A stretch of 64,000 nucleotides of DNA from Hymenopus coronatus (lineage: Eukaryota > Arthropoda > Insecta > Mantodea > Hymenopodidae). The stretch lies in the NCBI GenBank assembly GCA_030762935.1, contig CM060890.1, positions 63,366,765 to 63,430,764 of the forward strand. Reading direction: 5' to 3'. Every line of letters starts with the position of its first letter. The stretch's first letter is position 1. Below, one piece after another: positions 18,696-31,407 of the stretch. The translations under genes were made by a program, and so were the position numbers. Under the pieces are notes generated by a model that saw nothing but the letters and a program-made list of their open reading frames with translations, was not told the DNA's origin and made no database searches.

Positions 18696-19345
18696 AGATA
18701 AATCTGATGTACAACATTCACATAGCTTTCTGTATCTATACTAGAACAAACTATTCTTACAAAAGCTTATTCTTTTATCTACTTCCCACTTGATAAGATA
18801 CACATTTGCAGAAATTGTTTTTTTAGGATATTATTTTTTTGTGCAAGGTAGTAAGGAAATACAACAGGCTAAAGCGATAGTCAACTCTTTTAAACGCCAT
18901 TCGCTACATGATGGAATTGAAATTCCATATTCTTTGTTTGGCCAGGATAAAAAATAATTATGAATAAGGATTTTCAATTATTTTGAGAACATTTTAAGCA
19001 TCCGAAAATCTGAATATTTAACAAGCAATATTTCGGAAATGGCTAGCTCCACAATAAAAATGTATTTGATATAAATTATGTGTTTTGAGAAGATCTACAT
19101 TTCTTGTATAGTAATTTTTTGTTACGGTTTAGCAATTACAAAAGTCGTCCGGAATGAAGAGAACTTTGGAGGATATTCACAAGAAATTCAAGGTATATAT
19201 TTTATTTTTTATGAAAATAACTTAAACATTCTAGTTAAAATGTTTCAGAAAATAAAATTTTCGAAAAACGATCAATATAAAGATTTTCTTGAAAATACTG
19301 TCGTATACTTGAAAGATTAATTTAAATGCCAGGTTTGAGGTTTAA
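18696..19345 (-). repeat. Rep-1 copy, minus orientation
   Basis: D terminus at AAATCTGATGTACAACATTC, then AGCTTATTCTTTTATCTACT, GCTAAAGCGATAGTCAACTC, AATGGCTAGCTCCACAATA, GAGAAGATCTACATTTC and CGTCCGGAATGAAGAG. Module B is eroded to AAATGCCAGGTTTGAGG. It meets the next copy head to head. Confidence 0.75.
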
Positions 19346-20462
19346 TCTTTTTACTTTCTCTAGCACGTATATACCAACAATGTAAAAATCTAGAGAAGGT
19401 AGTCTATGCCACCGAAAAAATTCGATGTCAACATTACGTCGGAAATATGTTTTGAGATCCTCTGAGTCCAAAGAAGTATTTTTAAAAAAGATGCATGTGT
19501 GTCTGTTCAAAAACCAAACTTGGTATTTATGTTTAGTGTCTCCCAAGGGTGCAACATGAAGATTTTCAGGAAAATCCGCCACCTCAAACTACCCCTTACA
19601 TGGTAAAATGTATTACATTTTTTTCTCAGAATTGTTATAACGATTTTGACTAAAATACCGTATATTAAAGATATGTCTTTACTTATTTAAGTCATAAACA
19701 AATTTTATATTTTTAATTTTTCTGGAAATAGCCTCTGAAGACCTCATTATTCTGGATAAATTTTGCTTTACTGATAAACCTTAAGAGATATTTTTTTTTC
19801 GTAGCCTCTCCGTATTAGATCTGATGGCCCCGTATTAGAACATGACATACAAGCGGAAACCTAAGGGGTCAGAAGCGTGTTGGGGAGCCAATGAATGAAT
19901 GTAGAACCTTGAACGTGACGTCGACCTGCGGCCAGGCACGAGTATGAGGAAGTGGATGATATGAAATGCAAGCGATATGGATAATAATGAGCGTAACGAT
20001 GGAGCAATTGGTGGAACAAGTAGTGGGGGTAACCGGAGGACCCGGAGAAAATCCGCCCAGACAGGGTTCTTCCACCACAAATCCCACATGCAGCGCTTGG
20101 GATCGAACCCGGGCCGCCTAGATGGGAGGCGAGCGGCCTAACTACTCAGCCATGGAGCCGCCACTAGATAAAAATTTATTACAGAAAAAAAAAAAGTAGA
20201 ATTCATTAAAGCACATAACGTATATCATATACTTCGAAACTTCAAACTCTTCTCAAACAGGAAGCCACCTTTCGTTACGTCTCTCCTGTTTTACTGCTGG
20301 TCTTTTCGCCTGGTATGTTCTCTTATTATCTTTCTACTTACAAAGAAGCAACAAGAACACGATTCTGCTCTCAATTCGCATGATGCAGATAAAAGAATAA
20401 TCTTTTGTAAGAATAATTTATATGTGGAATAGCTACAGAAAATCATATGAATGGAATATAAG
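19346..20462 (+). repeat. Rep-1 copy, complete A to D, interrupted by a SINE
   Basis: Module A starts at ACTTTCTCTAGCACGTATAT, continues with AAATTCGATGTCAACATTAC and TTTTGAGATCCTCTGAGTCC, then a short B (TGCATGTGTGTCTGTTC, ACCAAACTTGGTATTTATG), and C up to ACCTTAAGAGATA at 19790. After the SINE it resumes at 20166 (agataaaaatttattacag) and runs to the D terminus (AATCATATGAATGGAATATA). Without the SINE the copy is about 740 bp. Confidence 0.85.
19791..20165 (-). mobile_element. tRNA-derived SINE (family SINE-b) inserted in Rep-1
   Basis: On the minus strand it begins GGCGGCTCCATGGCTGAGTA (A box) with CCCGGGTTCGATCCCAAGCG (B box, plus-strand 20095-20114). The body contains GGTGGAAGAACCCTGTCTGG, and it ends in a run of T/A (TTTTTTTTT at 19791-19799) that is its poly(A) tail. 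AGATA flanks both sides (19786-19790 and 20166-20170), and removing the insert restores the Rep-1 phrase AAGAGATA(g)AcAAAAa, which fixes both ends. A second, older copy is at 58.5-58.76 kb. Confidence 0.9.
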
Positions 20463-20489
20463 ATATTTTACAAGTATGCTCTTCACATA

Positions 20490-20668
20490 CAGACAGAATA
20501 TTTTAAAATGCTTTATTTATTCAGAGGAGTCAAAACATGTATTTCCGATGAAATCTCGGTATAGAATTTTTGGGTGGAATATAATATCTTCTCGAGTTAT
20601 CTTTGGTTGTACACGGGAGAAAAATTAAAAACTATGTACATAGTTCGTATAGAGAAAGTAGTAAGTAC
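20490..20668 (-). repeat. Rep-1 module A, minus orientation
   Basis: CATGTATTTCCGATGAAATC, TCGGTATAGAATTTTTGGGT and the perfect 16-bp palindrome AACTATGTACATAGTT at 20630-20645 (approximate), then TAGAGAAAGTAG. It completes a minus-plus-minus arrangement with the two preceding copies. Confidence 0.75.
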
Positions 20669-22200
20669 TTTTTACCTTCTATCATTTGAAAAATCGGTTG
20701 CTGTACTGTTCTCACGAATTCTTTGGTAACAATTTCTTCTGATTCTGCCAAATCCAGTTCAGCGCTAATTCAAAAAATCCGACAATGCATAAATTGATGC
20801 AGGGCCTCCCTTCGACATGTAATTTCCATTGCAAGGAACAAGAGTGGTAATAATAGAGTGTTATAAAAATATGTGCCACTGAGTGTTATAATCTTGAATT
20901 TCTGTTGATCTGGCTCATCTTAAAATCCCTCTATAACTCAAGCAATGCTTCTTTCGCTAGCAAAAACTGACTTACTTACGACATGGGAGCTTATTTTGAT
21001 TTTTACACCGTCCACTATTCATTCTGCTTAATTCCAGTCAAATATGCATCATGCTAAGATAAGGTAAGTGGAAGAATATATATAGGAATATTTCCAACCC
21101 AAAGGTGCCACTTGACATTATTATGTGTACCAGTTTTTGGAGGTTAGATAGAAAAGAGATGAAATAAGAACTAAAGGAGAAAATAGATGGTCTTAAAAGT
21201 GTTAACTTTGGATAATTTTCCATTTTTGTTAGCACATACTTCGACGTTTTCTTTCAATTTATTCGTATTAAGTTAGCTTAAAATAAATAAAAATAAATAA
21301 CATCGTTTATACTTTGTTACAGTGCTAACGAAATTCCATAAAAATTCACACATGCCAATCACCATTTATTGTACTTGGGCTCTGCATTCTTTACCAGAGA
21401 TGTGATGGCGGGACAGTGATGATTCAAACGTAGCTAATGTTTGAATGCAAATCCTGGTCGGTGATGTTAACACTTTAGCTAACTATACAAAGATTCAGAA
21501 CTCATGTAGAGCAACTTACTAAGGCCACAAGTATCTCTTATATGCCCCATTGTTTCAAAACCGATTTCAGTCGAAAATAAACCGAAAGGGAAAGGTTTAA
21601 GTGAGACTGCAATAGTATAGTATGAATGCAATACTTCTGAATATTAAAGTTTTTGTATGAATTAATACGTTTAAATTCTTTAAAACTTTATTGAAAAATT
21701 ATATCATATAGTAAACTGTAATAACACAGCATTAAAACTGTTACATTTAATAGTTTTTGGATAATTTTGTCATAACTGATATTAATATTTGTTTGTTAAC
21801 TTTTCTATTTATCTCACACTCCCTTAATAAGACACTTGTCTATTTATCTTACCGTCCTTTAAGAACACAAAAGTAAGATTAAATCAAAACTACATCAAGT
21901 CTCTTTAAACATTTTGTTTACATGTTCTTTCTTCTTCCAAAATCCACCTAGCTCAACCAAAACAAATTATGACATCATTCATATATACTCCCTTTGGCAT
22001 GGAGGAAGTTCCAAATTATGTTACAATCCGACGTTTCCTGTACTTCAAACACACCCATTTAATTAAAACCTTCACAAGCCATAAAATGTCCTGAACCGAG
22101 GTACCGGTTTAAGCAAATGTAGACCAATCAAAAATGAAAGATTTCTGTTGTTGCTTAAATATATATATGCTGTAGTATTAAGGACGTGTTCATGCAATGG
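20669..22200. other. AT-rich stretch, nothing assigned
   Basis: No repeats shared with other parts of the window, no ORF over 66 codons and no tRNA-like boxes that I trust. Confidence 0.4.
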
Positions 22201-22202
22201 AA

Positions 22203-22562
22203 ACCTCTTACTTTTTCTACCACGTACAATACACATATTAGGTACACAAGGTATTTTATTCCATCGAAAAATTTGATAGAGAGATTTCATGTAAAAGATA
22301 ATCCAAAAGATAGTTTTAAAAAAGGGTCCATTATGTTTGTATGTATAGTTCTGACTGTGAACACCGTAGCTCAAAAATGAAAAGTTGAAAAGTACCAAAT
22401 TTGGTATTTAAGTTCAGTATCTTCTAAGGATGCGGCACTAAGATTTGCAGAAAAATTCTACCACCCCAATATATACTTTAATAGAGACATTTTTCAAAAT
22501 GTTCGGCTTTCTCGAAAATGACTTAAGGATTTCGATTAAAAGACCACTTGTTAAGTATATTT
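22203..22562 (+). repeat. Rep-1 copy A-B-C, truncated by a SINE
   Basis: CTTACTTTTTCTACCACGTA, AGGTATTTTATTCCATCG, GTAGCTCAAAAATGAAAAG, the hairpin arms of ACCAAATTTGGTATTTAAG, CAGTATCTTCTAAGGATGCG and AGACATTTTTCAAAATG. It stops at the SINE 5' end and does not resume on the other side. Confidence 0.8.
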
Positions 22563-22564
22563 AA

Positions 22565-22935
22565 TCGCCCTCCGTGGCGCAGTGGGTACTATGGTATCCT
22601 CAAGACCCAAGATTGCAGGTTTAAACCTAGCGGAGACTGAGGTATGACTCTTTATATGGCTTCCTTCGGGAGGGAAGTAAAGCCAGTGGTCCTGTATAAT
22701 GTTTATTTGCACGTAAAAAAATAGGTACCTTGAAACAAGGTGGTTTTTGGGCAAAATTCCGCCATTCAAGTCCGCAAGTCGTGATTTCATCCTACAGTGT
22801 CATCTGTTGGCGACGAACCTCGTCACCATGGCGCCTAGCGGTGAACTCACGAACTAGAAATTCAAATCCAATCAAGGAAGTATCGTTACGATGTCTTATG
22901 CTCCATTTAGGAGCTACAGAAAATAAACTAACATT
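22565..22935 (+). mobile_element. tRNA-derived SINE (family SINE-c)
   Basis: The head CGCCCTCCGTGGCGCAGTGG (A box) and TTGCAGGTTTAAACCTAGCG (B box) are tRNA-like. The body has CTTCCTTCGGGAGGGAAGT, TATAATGTTTATTTGCACGT, ACCTTGAAACAAGGTGG and CCTAGCGGTGAACTCACGAA, shared in order with 46715-46990. No clear target duplication was seen, and the Rep-1 copy on its left does not continue on the right. Confidence 0.85.
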
Positions 22936-23689
22936 ATAAATAAAAGAATAGGGGAATACCGCCGATATTGGACCACTGCTAAAATTGAACAACCGTTGTA
23001 ATAATGCACACACCATGTATTTAGCTGAGCCTAAACTACCAGCAGCCCTAATTATCCTTTCAAAAGCATTTAATCGTGAGACAACGCTGTATGTAGCTGG
23101 TTGAAGTGGAAATTTTACTGTTGCATGTTACTGTTTGCTTACTTTTGTAGTATGGTACATATGCGTAAATACAGCTAATTTGTAAATTTGTTGTCCATTT
23201 TCTATAGATTGTGTCCGTTAGTGAATTCACTATAATCGAAATACGCGTTCCTGCATTGTAAGCAATAGTGACAAAATGGTGAATTTGCATATTATTGGAC
23301 CAAAAGTACACTTTAGGAAAATCAGTAAATATGTTTTATACATTAGTTTTCATTACGAGACTGGGGGAATTGGACACCTACGAAAGTGGCAGTTTACAAT
23401 TATCCTACACTTTACCTAAAATTAGGTAACAGGACGGTAGTGAAATTGTAATATACACTTAAAATCACACGCTACGAGAGTGGTAGTCCTTGGTAATAAC
23501 TAAATTGAAAGAATGCGCCATATCGGCGCATGTTCGGCCGCATTTACGGTGGTTTCTTTATTATGGAATTTCCGGTTCGCAAGTTCGTCACTGTGTTTAA
23601 ATAGTAGCAATGGATAAACTCCACGCCCATAGACGAAATCAATACTTGGCGAATTTAGCCCAGTAAACAATGCACAAGACTAACATCTT
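22936..23689. other. Unassigned stretch
   Basis: Contains a small hairpin with arms ATGCGCC/GGCGCAT at 23513-23519 and 23525-23531 (5-base loop). No gene or known repeat was recognised. Confidence 0.35.
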
Positions 23690-23750
23690 TACTTCTCTTT
23701 CGAAGGAAGCCTGATAAGGATTTTTGCATCCGAAAAAATACATCTCCATC
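23690..23750 (-). repeat. SINE-d short fragment
   Basis: CTTTCGAAGGAAGCCTGATA and GGATTTTTGCATCCGAAAAA match ACCTTCCGAAGAAAGCCATG...TTTACATCCGAAAAAATC of the 43.7-kb SINE-d. The tRNA-like part is absent. Confidence 0.55.
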
Positions 23751-24431
23751 CACCATGTTTTGAGACAAGGTTTATGAAACATGAATGATGTTCATTTAAA
23801 TATAAATAATGTTGATAAAATGTGTGCAGAATTAATGTATAAGCTAATCCAGGGCATGTAAAATGTATTTAAGAGAAGTTCAACAATGAACGCCTAGTGA
23901 GAGCGCTTGCAAGGGAGTGGTCTGATGTAAAGTTGAGGCAACAATGCCTAATAGCTAATTTAATTTAAAACCAGAAAATCCTCACAAGCAAACACTTGTT
24001 ATAACAAATGTAACTAATACATACATTGCAGAATGGTTTGTTATGTCACTTAAAATTATTGGTAAATGTATGTAACGTGTAAATGGAGCTAAAAACAAAA
24101 GGTGATCGTTTGTTTTCTAAAGCGTTGCATAATGGGTAATATTTTTTTTAGACTAAGAGTAAAAAAAAAAAAAAGTTGACATGGGTGTGAGTTGTGCACA
24201 CAGACACGCAGCGACGAGTGAAATTATTTCTTATGAAATTGTTTGTAATCTGGCACATCAGAATTGTGTTAATTGTATTAAATATTCAGAATATGCACAG
24301 GCATAAATTGAAAAGTGATGTGCCGTTATTTTAGTAGAAAATAGGTATTTCAGCGTGCTCCGAGACAAATCGACCGGGATAAAAAGAAGAAAATTTCAAC
24401 GCGGAGTTACCATATTCTTGTTTATTCTACA

Positions 24432-24470
<39 letters not shown>

Positions 24471-26409
24471 GTAAAAAAGCAATAAGAGTCTCATAAGTGA
24501 ACCGACGTGTAGCCGTTGGCAATATATTTACACTTAAAGAAAGTTAACTTTAATCATGAACTTAAAAGTAATATACCGTCACAACACGCACATTGAATAA
24601 TTTTATGGTTTCAACCCATACTTTTAGTATTCGCTGGCATGGAAGACTAATAACTAAGCTATATTTACATTATTGTACAAGAAGAATAAACGTTTTACAT
24701 GTTGATGATAATGGTTTAGATGCAGGCACCTTATCTCTTGACCCGGTGAGTGTGAATTCGCGGGAATCCTTGAGATATCATTAGTAAACAAAAAACGCTT
24801 CAGGATGCAAAGCGACGCAGCTTCGGGCTAAAGGACATAGGGGTACACAAACCCGGGGTTTAAATTTGCTTTTTAAAAGTGACTTGAGCAAATGGTTTGC
24901 ATTATCCTAATGAGCATAGTTGACTTCGGTAGCCAGAAAACAGTTCTCACAAAATAGCTGTGATATGGGAAATCCGATCCCTGCCTGTTCAATAGCAACA
25001 ACTGATCTAGCGTCTGGTGACAATGGAAGTCGTACTTCCGTGGCGCAGATTTACATGCTATAAAAAGTTGCTACCAGAAAATTATCTTTACAGGTTAAAT
25101 ATAAATTGCAAAATTTATTCGTCACAATACAATTAAACAAGTAACATCTATGAACATCTCAGGAAAAGTGGAATAAGGTCAGTTGACCCTAATGTTTTCC
25201 AGGAATATGACTTTGTATCCTCTGAGGGGTATAATATGCTATTAATGAAAGTATGGAGAAGTGATACAAAACCAAGATCTACTACCATCCACATCTACTT
25301 CCGATGCTTTGATATTTTACACTCTAGTACATAATTGTAAATGTTTGCATTGGAAATTCTGTAACATATTTGTAAATATGTATTGTAATTTGTGGACATT
25401 TATGAAGAGTACATACTACAATAATCATATTATAGTTGTATATAATTACTAGTAGTAACTATTATGTCGATAATTAGAAGACTATCATCTGACATTACAT
25501 CAGTGTTACATGTAATGAAATTATATTTACTTATACATTTTAACGCTAATTTTTTATACTCTTTGTTTTTATGTGCATGCAAAACAATAGAAAAAAAGAA
25601 AGGAAGTACATATGCTTTTATAGAGCATATTAAGCATAGTGTAGTGGCGTACAGTCCTCAAAAGTAAATGGTGTGATTATATGTCTATTCTGTTGTTTTT
25701 GTAAAGCACTAGAGCTTTATACATTTTTTCTCCATTGTATATAAACATATGTATACATGTATATGCCTTGAAAAGTTCTATTTTCAGTGGCTTCCTGACC
25801 TAAACGAATCTACAGAATGCTTTGTAATCTAATCTATTACAGCTTCATCCAAGAAAAATCTTACCGCAGTAAAATCAGATCTCTAACCGTTTCCTAGAGG
25901 AGCAGGTAAGAGAACAGTTGCAACTCCGGCTGTTGTTATTAGTTTTGCATGTAGGAAATCTCTTGAGGAGAAGCAGCAGAAAGAGGAAGAGAATATTATT
26001 GGTCTACTGTCGAGAAGCATCAAATGAAGCAATGCTGTGCAACTTGGACACTACAGAGACATGATCGGCGATGAAATGCAATCGATGGGTATATAATTTA
26101 TGGTTTATGTCAAAGCCTCTAACTACACAGGTATACTCCTGTTTGTGCTTCTCTCTAAGATCTTTTGTGTTGTGTTCACTTTAAGTCGTCCAGTTAAGGT
26201 CATGGGTGGTCCAATTTAAGCACAATATGTTCCTAAATTGGACTTTTGCAGTAGTATACATATGATAATTTTTATTTTGTAAATTTAACTTTTCTGTAAG
26301 TTTATATTGGAGTTTAGATTACACATTTTTTCGCTATGCCTAAGTCTATTACTTTTATTACAGTTACGTGTGGAAGTTTAGTGGCCCAATATAGGCAGTG
26401 TTCTCTTAT
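23751..26409. other. Long AT-rich stretch without assigned genes
   Basis: Holds an (AAT)n tract (24432-24470) and a 10-bp-arm inverted repeat GTCCAATTTA/TAAATTGGAC at 26209-26218 and 26234-26243. ORFs of 60-67 codons show no motifs. The 24.78-25.05 kb part is less AT-rich but is not recognised. Confidence 0.4.
24432..24470. repeat. (AAT)n microsatellite
   Basis: About 13 perfect AAT units. Confidence 0.95.
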
Positions 26410-27166
26410 TTTGAACTTTCTGGGAATAGCCTCTGAGGTCCTTATTCCGGATGACGTTTGCATAACTGGTGAATTGTAAGTGATAGGCAAAAACTTGCTA
26501 TCCAAAAGTATTTAGATACACAATGTATGTCTTATGCAACTTTTTGTGACGTTAACCGTTTCTAAAATAGTAATTGTTATTGGTTTCAATGTTGCAATAC
26601 TTACAACTTTCTCAAACAAGAAATGTTATTCGTTTTTCTTTCTCCTGATCAAAATGAGAATGGTATTTCCAAGCCATCACATAGCGACCGAGTTTTAAAA
26701 GATATCGCTTTAGCTTATTGTATTTCCTTATTTTTCTCGCACAAGGAAAACAATAGCTTTTTTATGAAATATATAGGAGAATAAGCCTTCTCTTTATTAT
26801 CGTTTCATTTAATTATCCCCTTTAACTTATATGGTTATCAGGGCTCTACTTTAGACACAACTGTTGGTGTTTTTCTCGCTGAACTGCAGTGTTTCTTAAC
26901 ATTTCTTTTGTTTTTCAATGCTATACTATTAAAAACACATACACGCAATAATCTCCACAATCATACTCTCCGACATTGTGGGAATAAGCAATGATCCTAG
27001 CTAAAGAAAAATGTTTCACCCCAGCCGGAAAGTGAATCTAGTACCTCTGAGTGAGAAGCCAGTACGCTACTCATTCGACCATAGATGCAGTCGAGAATAG
27101 CTTTGTAAAAATAGTTTGTTGCGTAGGTAGGGAAAGTTATGTGAATGTAGCACATCAGTTATTTTC
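26410..27166 (+). repeat. Rep-1 copy C-D, interrupted by a SINE
   Basis: Starts in C (AACTTTCTGGGAATAGCCTC, GCATAACTGGTGAATTG) and runs to GGAGAATAAGCC near 26790. It resumes at 27094 with GAGAATAGCTTTGTAAAAAT and ends at the D terminus TTATGTGAATGTAGCACATC. Confidence 0.8.
26797..27093 (-). mobile_element. tRNA-derived SINE (family SINE-f) inserted in Rep-1
   Basis: On the minus strand the head reads TGGTCGAATGAGTAGCGTAC (A-box-like) and continues to AGGTACTAGATTCACTTTCC (weak B box) and GGCTGGGGTGAAACATTTTT. Imperfect flanking GAGAATAAGC / GAGAATAGC is the likely target duplication, and Rep-1 continues across it. A second copy is 130 bp to the right. Confidence 0.7.
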
Positions 27167-27221
27167 TGTTCCATTCATATACTACCTTTAATTTGAAAGT
27201 CATATTGGTGGCTCCTTTGTA

Positions 27222-27423
27222 ACAATTATTGCTAATGACAATTGTGTTCAACCGTTTATTGTTGGTGGTCTTTGGTGAATTATCTTTAACTTCACCAGCA
27301 TACATCATTCATACTTCGAGACTCTGAAGAGGATGGGGAATAACCCTGGTTAGAGCAAAAATCTCATCCCCCAGCCGGGAATAGAAACTGGGAGTCCTCA
27401 TGCAGCGGCAGGGAGTCGTGCAT
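27222..27423 (-). repeat. SINE-f copy 2, minus strand
   Basis: GATGGGGAATAACCCTGGTT, GAGCAAAAATCTCATCCCCC and AGCCGGGAATAGAAACTGGG align with GTGGGAATAAGCAATGATCC...CCCAGCCGGAAAGTGAATC of the 26.8-kb copy. The tRNA-like end is cut short at about 27423. Confidence 0.65.
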
Positions 27424-29800
27424 GAGCATTGTTAATTATAGAAAAAGCTTAATTTTTGGCGGAGAAACAAACCCGCGAACTTAACAACAGTTATTTATGT
27501 AAATAGTGTATAACATGACTGAACGTGACTGGAGTATATGTTTAGGCGTTCGCTTACGCTCACGCGCTAATTTATTTTACGAATGTTACAATGGGTTATA
27601 CGTGTTACATACTATGTTTTCTTTTTTGTTTTTTGTTTGTTTGTTTTTTTGTTTTTTTTAATTGTAGCATTAAAATACCAAAAAATAATTAACAGATCTT
27701 CTAAATTAAAAATTATAATGTATCAGAGATTACAAATGCATATCGTAACATGGTTTCTAATTTCATTTGTTTCAACTCTTAAAAGAAAATGGAAGATAAT
27801 GATAAAACTACAGAAAATATGAACTGTATTCACTTGGCACTTTGAACGAAGCCAAGAGTGCTGAGAATTTATTAATTCCAGAAAAATAAAAAATGTTTAC
27901 GAAAAAAAAAATACAAAATTCTTTTATTGGATGGAGAGACGAAAAATGCGTTGATTTGACTAACGAAATCACATTTCAGAGAGGTAATTATGCAAATTTT
28001 TATTACCTCTTAATATGATAAGTAATTTAAAATTAGATTGTAAGTGCTGTTTTATTTTTTCATTTGAAAATTTTTGTGTTCGACGCTCTGGTGTGTATAT
28101 TCAAAGGTGAAATGTGTGCTGAAATTGAAAGAAAACGTCAACATTTCATCTTTTGGTAAGATTCTTGACTTGTGAGAGTGACAACCTTAGGTTTCCTTTT
28201 AGGACATCGGAGAAAATTACATTGTGGAGGTGAAGACATCATTACTGTCTAGTTGCCAAGGTAATTTTGTCATTCATTTTTTGGCACTGGTCCCAGAAAT
28301 AGGGTGATTTCGTACGATTTATACAGTCATTATAAGCCGTTTTAATACTAGGATTGCATAAGATATATTAAATAATGAATCTGTGAGATTTGGAAATAGA
28401 TTTACTATGCAAAATATCTTATTCAAATCCACACCGTTGTTGCATGCCGCAACAGTGATATTGTTGTCATGTTTCAAATTCTAAGTTACATAATTACTTA
28501 AATAAATAGTATTATTACTGAAATTTATTTCTCTAATAAAAATGCTCCACACGATGCATTTCTAAAAATGTTCACATCAAAAAATCCAAGTTTTTCAGTA
28601 AATGAGTTTATAAATGGATCTATTCTATCAGATTTTTATTTTAACTACTATTATAGTTATAGCCTTTAATTTTTCAAGATTTAATAATTTATTTCTCAAA
28701 ATTATAATATGAATTCGAAAAAGTATATGGTAATTTTCTTTAATCTACTTGTGAGGCAACACAACGTTTTTTATCAAACTGGTAAATACATGCATCACGT
28801 GGAGCATTTTGAAAATGGAAAACTACTGAAAAAAAATGTGAGAAAACAAGGATTAAAGTTGGTCGTACCTATAATAAATATATCCCTATCCATTTGTGGC
28901 TTCAGTTAAATTTCCCAAGTGAGAAAAACGATATACTTTTTTAAATTTTTGAAATTATATTTTTATTTAGTTTTTGTTTATTTTTTTTTTTACAAATGTT
29001 GGTCAAATTTCACAGATGCATCACCTTAAATTGAATAACTTTAACTCATTTGTTTACTACATATACCAAGTTAATACCAATTTTGGCAGACAGTTGACGT
29101 ACCTATATATTGTGCAGGAAACTGCTTAAGGGGACACAGAAGTTGTTTTTATAGCGATCTGGTAAGAATGTCATTTTTTGGACAACAAATGCACCACCGT
29201 CATATTTGCAATGTTTAAATTTTCCTAAGAAGGATGTTTTAGACGTCATTTTTAAAGCGTTGCACCATTATCTGACATTTTAGAGCCATTTTTTTCAGGT
29301 TAAATCTTTTTGTTATTCTCCAATATGAAAAATCTATCTTCCTGAACAAAATACAGGTAAAAGGCTGAAAATATTATCATTGCAGAATGTGTGTAATAAC
29401 ATTTCATTTTGGAATTTTTCACTTTGTGAAATAAAAGATTTTAAAAATTATCTACCATAGGACAATTTCAACTAGATAATTCTTAAAGAGATATTAACAT
29501 ACTTTTTAAAGAATTGTGCACGTAGTTCAATATCTGTAGGAGAATATAGATTTTAATTTTGGCTAATTTATTCGAATTAACATATCCAAAATTAAAACGC
29601 ATATCTAAATTAAACTTGGTATAAATACTCCTTTTTGCCAGTAATGCCTGTACAAAAATTACAGATCTAGTTTTAATACTATATAAAAGCACTTAATAGT
29701 TCGGTGTCTCTTTAAATTGAGAATTGAATTCATTACTCTTGTACCTATATTTATCTCCGCAGCTGAAAGTATAAGTAAATAATTAACGTCGCACAATTAA
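27424..29800. other. AT-rich stretch, nothing assigned
   Basis: Very A+T-rich with T/G runs (27625-27660). The 28.9-29.4 kb part has AT-rich blocks of the type found in UTRs or old retroelements, including CTGCTTAAGGGGACACAGAA near 29125, but no second copy in the window confirms a repeat. Confidence 0.35.
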
Positions 29801-31405
29801 TGGCTAAAGGAGAGTAAATAAACCGCATTTTGGAAAAATACACGAGTCTTTTGAAAGCTCTACGCATGCCGCTTGTACTGCATAATGTGAGACCATGTAA
29901 TCCTCATCAAGCAGGAAAAATTAGGAAAGAAGTTTTACATATTTGTTCATTAATTATCTTTAGCTGCTGTAGCTTTACAAATGCCAATAACAAGAGCTAC
30001 ATAGCCGGAAGGCCATATTCTTTGCAGCTTCATTATGAACTGCTTTGAAGTGAGCTGAAGCGTAACGTTAATACATTTTTCTACTCTATAGGGCTCCTGT
30101 ACGGGCTGCCATGTATACAAACTATTATAATAAGCTACACAAAAAGGAACAAACAACGAGGACGCGTTTACAACATTAGAATGTCGTAATATGGGAAAGC
30201 TTATTAACGAAAATGCGCACCCTTGCTCCTTATTTCCGCTGCTCATCGCTACAAATTTGCCTCGAGGCTGTGCATTGTAAGACAAGGAGCTTCACTTATT
30301 GAGTTGCTTTTGCGTGGCAAGGCAAATCATTGCTCTTTGATGGCAGCAGAGCGTGGTAATTTCTTACCGTGTTCTCTCGCTCTTCTTATGATTCAGACTG
30401 TTCTCATTTGACGTATCTCTTTAGGAATTAGAGGGAGAGAGATAACGTGGTTATAAAAACCACAAATTAATTACAAGAGCTGCCGTAGAAAGCCTGATTC
30501 CACACCGAGTAAGTTTTAAGTGTGCTACGAGGCTTAGAAAGACTTTGTGAACTTAAAAAACCTCTCTAGATGTACACTTAACCCTTTCAGTGCCAACGAG
30601 CGCTATTTTATTTCGTGGTAGTCATCTGAGGTTCGGTTTCTTGTTCCCTTATTGCATCTGACTGGCTTGATATGTACTATGAATAAACAGTTTTATTTTG
30701 GTCCCATTTTCCTTTTCATTTCATAAAAACATTCTACTGTAAGCTCACTGCTTGATAAGAGCTATGGCTACCAACAGCAAGGTTAATGTCAATAGACTAT
30801 AAAAACAAATCAGAACACCTATAATGTTTTTCAAATGGAAAGAGTTCTACGCTGCATCGAATGAGATATGTTATCGTGCTCTGCGTTACCAGGTCACTAC
30901 CCCCACTCTTTTCAGACTTTCCTCTCACTCCCACACTGAGCATGCAAACCTGCCTGGCGATATAATACTTATTCATGTGTATTATGAAAACTATTTAAGC
31001 AAAAAATCTGTGGTTTTCTCCGGTTCAGCTATGAGCATTACTCCCTATCTTTCTCGTGAATTATCTTTTTGCAAACTTATCTTAGCGCAAGTAGTATTTA
31101 TGAGAGACGGAATCACTTAGCGCGTTACTCCCTAGTTAAGCGCGAATGCAAAATGTCAACACAACAGCACTCCGATTGGCTGCCGTACTGGTGGTGTTCA
31201 AGGACAAACCTCATTTCATTTATAAGCCACTGTAGTTTGGAGTTGTCAATACATGGCATAACTGATGATCGAGAAAGAGGTGGAAATTATTTTTTTAGCC
31301 TGTTTAGTTTCAAAATTCACATATTTTAAATGCATATGTGGTTCATTTTAGTACATCGTGTAGTAAAATATGTAGGATAATCGTCCTAGATCAAAAATTA
31401 GCAAT
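29801..31405. other. Stretch of moderate composition, no gene recognised
   Basis: ORFs up to 111 codons (29950-30285, minus) lack motifs. A GCGCG-rich patch with ATTGG (31175-31179) and TATAAG (31221-31226) at promoter-like spacing lies at the right end, but no downstream gene is visible. Confidence 0.35.
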
Positions 31406-31407
31406 GA

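Noticed and set aside
21350..21490. Possible tRNA-like SINE
   Set aside because: A B-box-like GATTCAAACG and a few tRNA-like words occur, but the spacing is wrong and there is no second copy.
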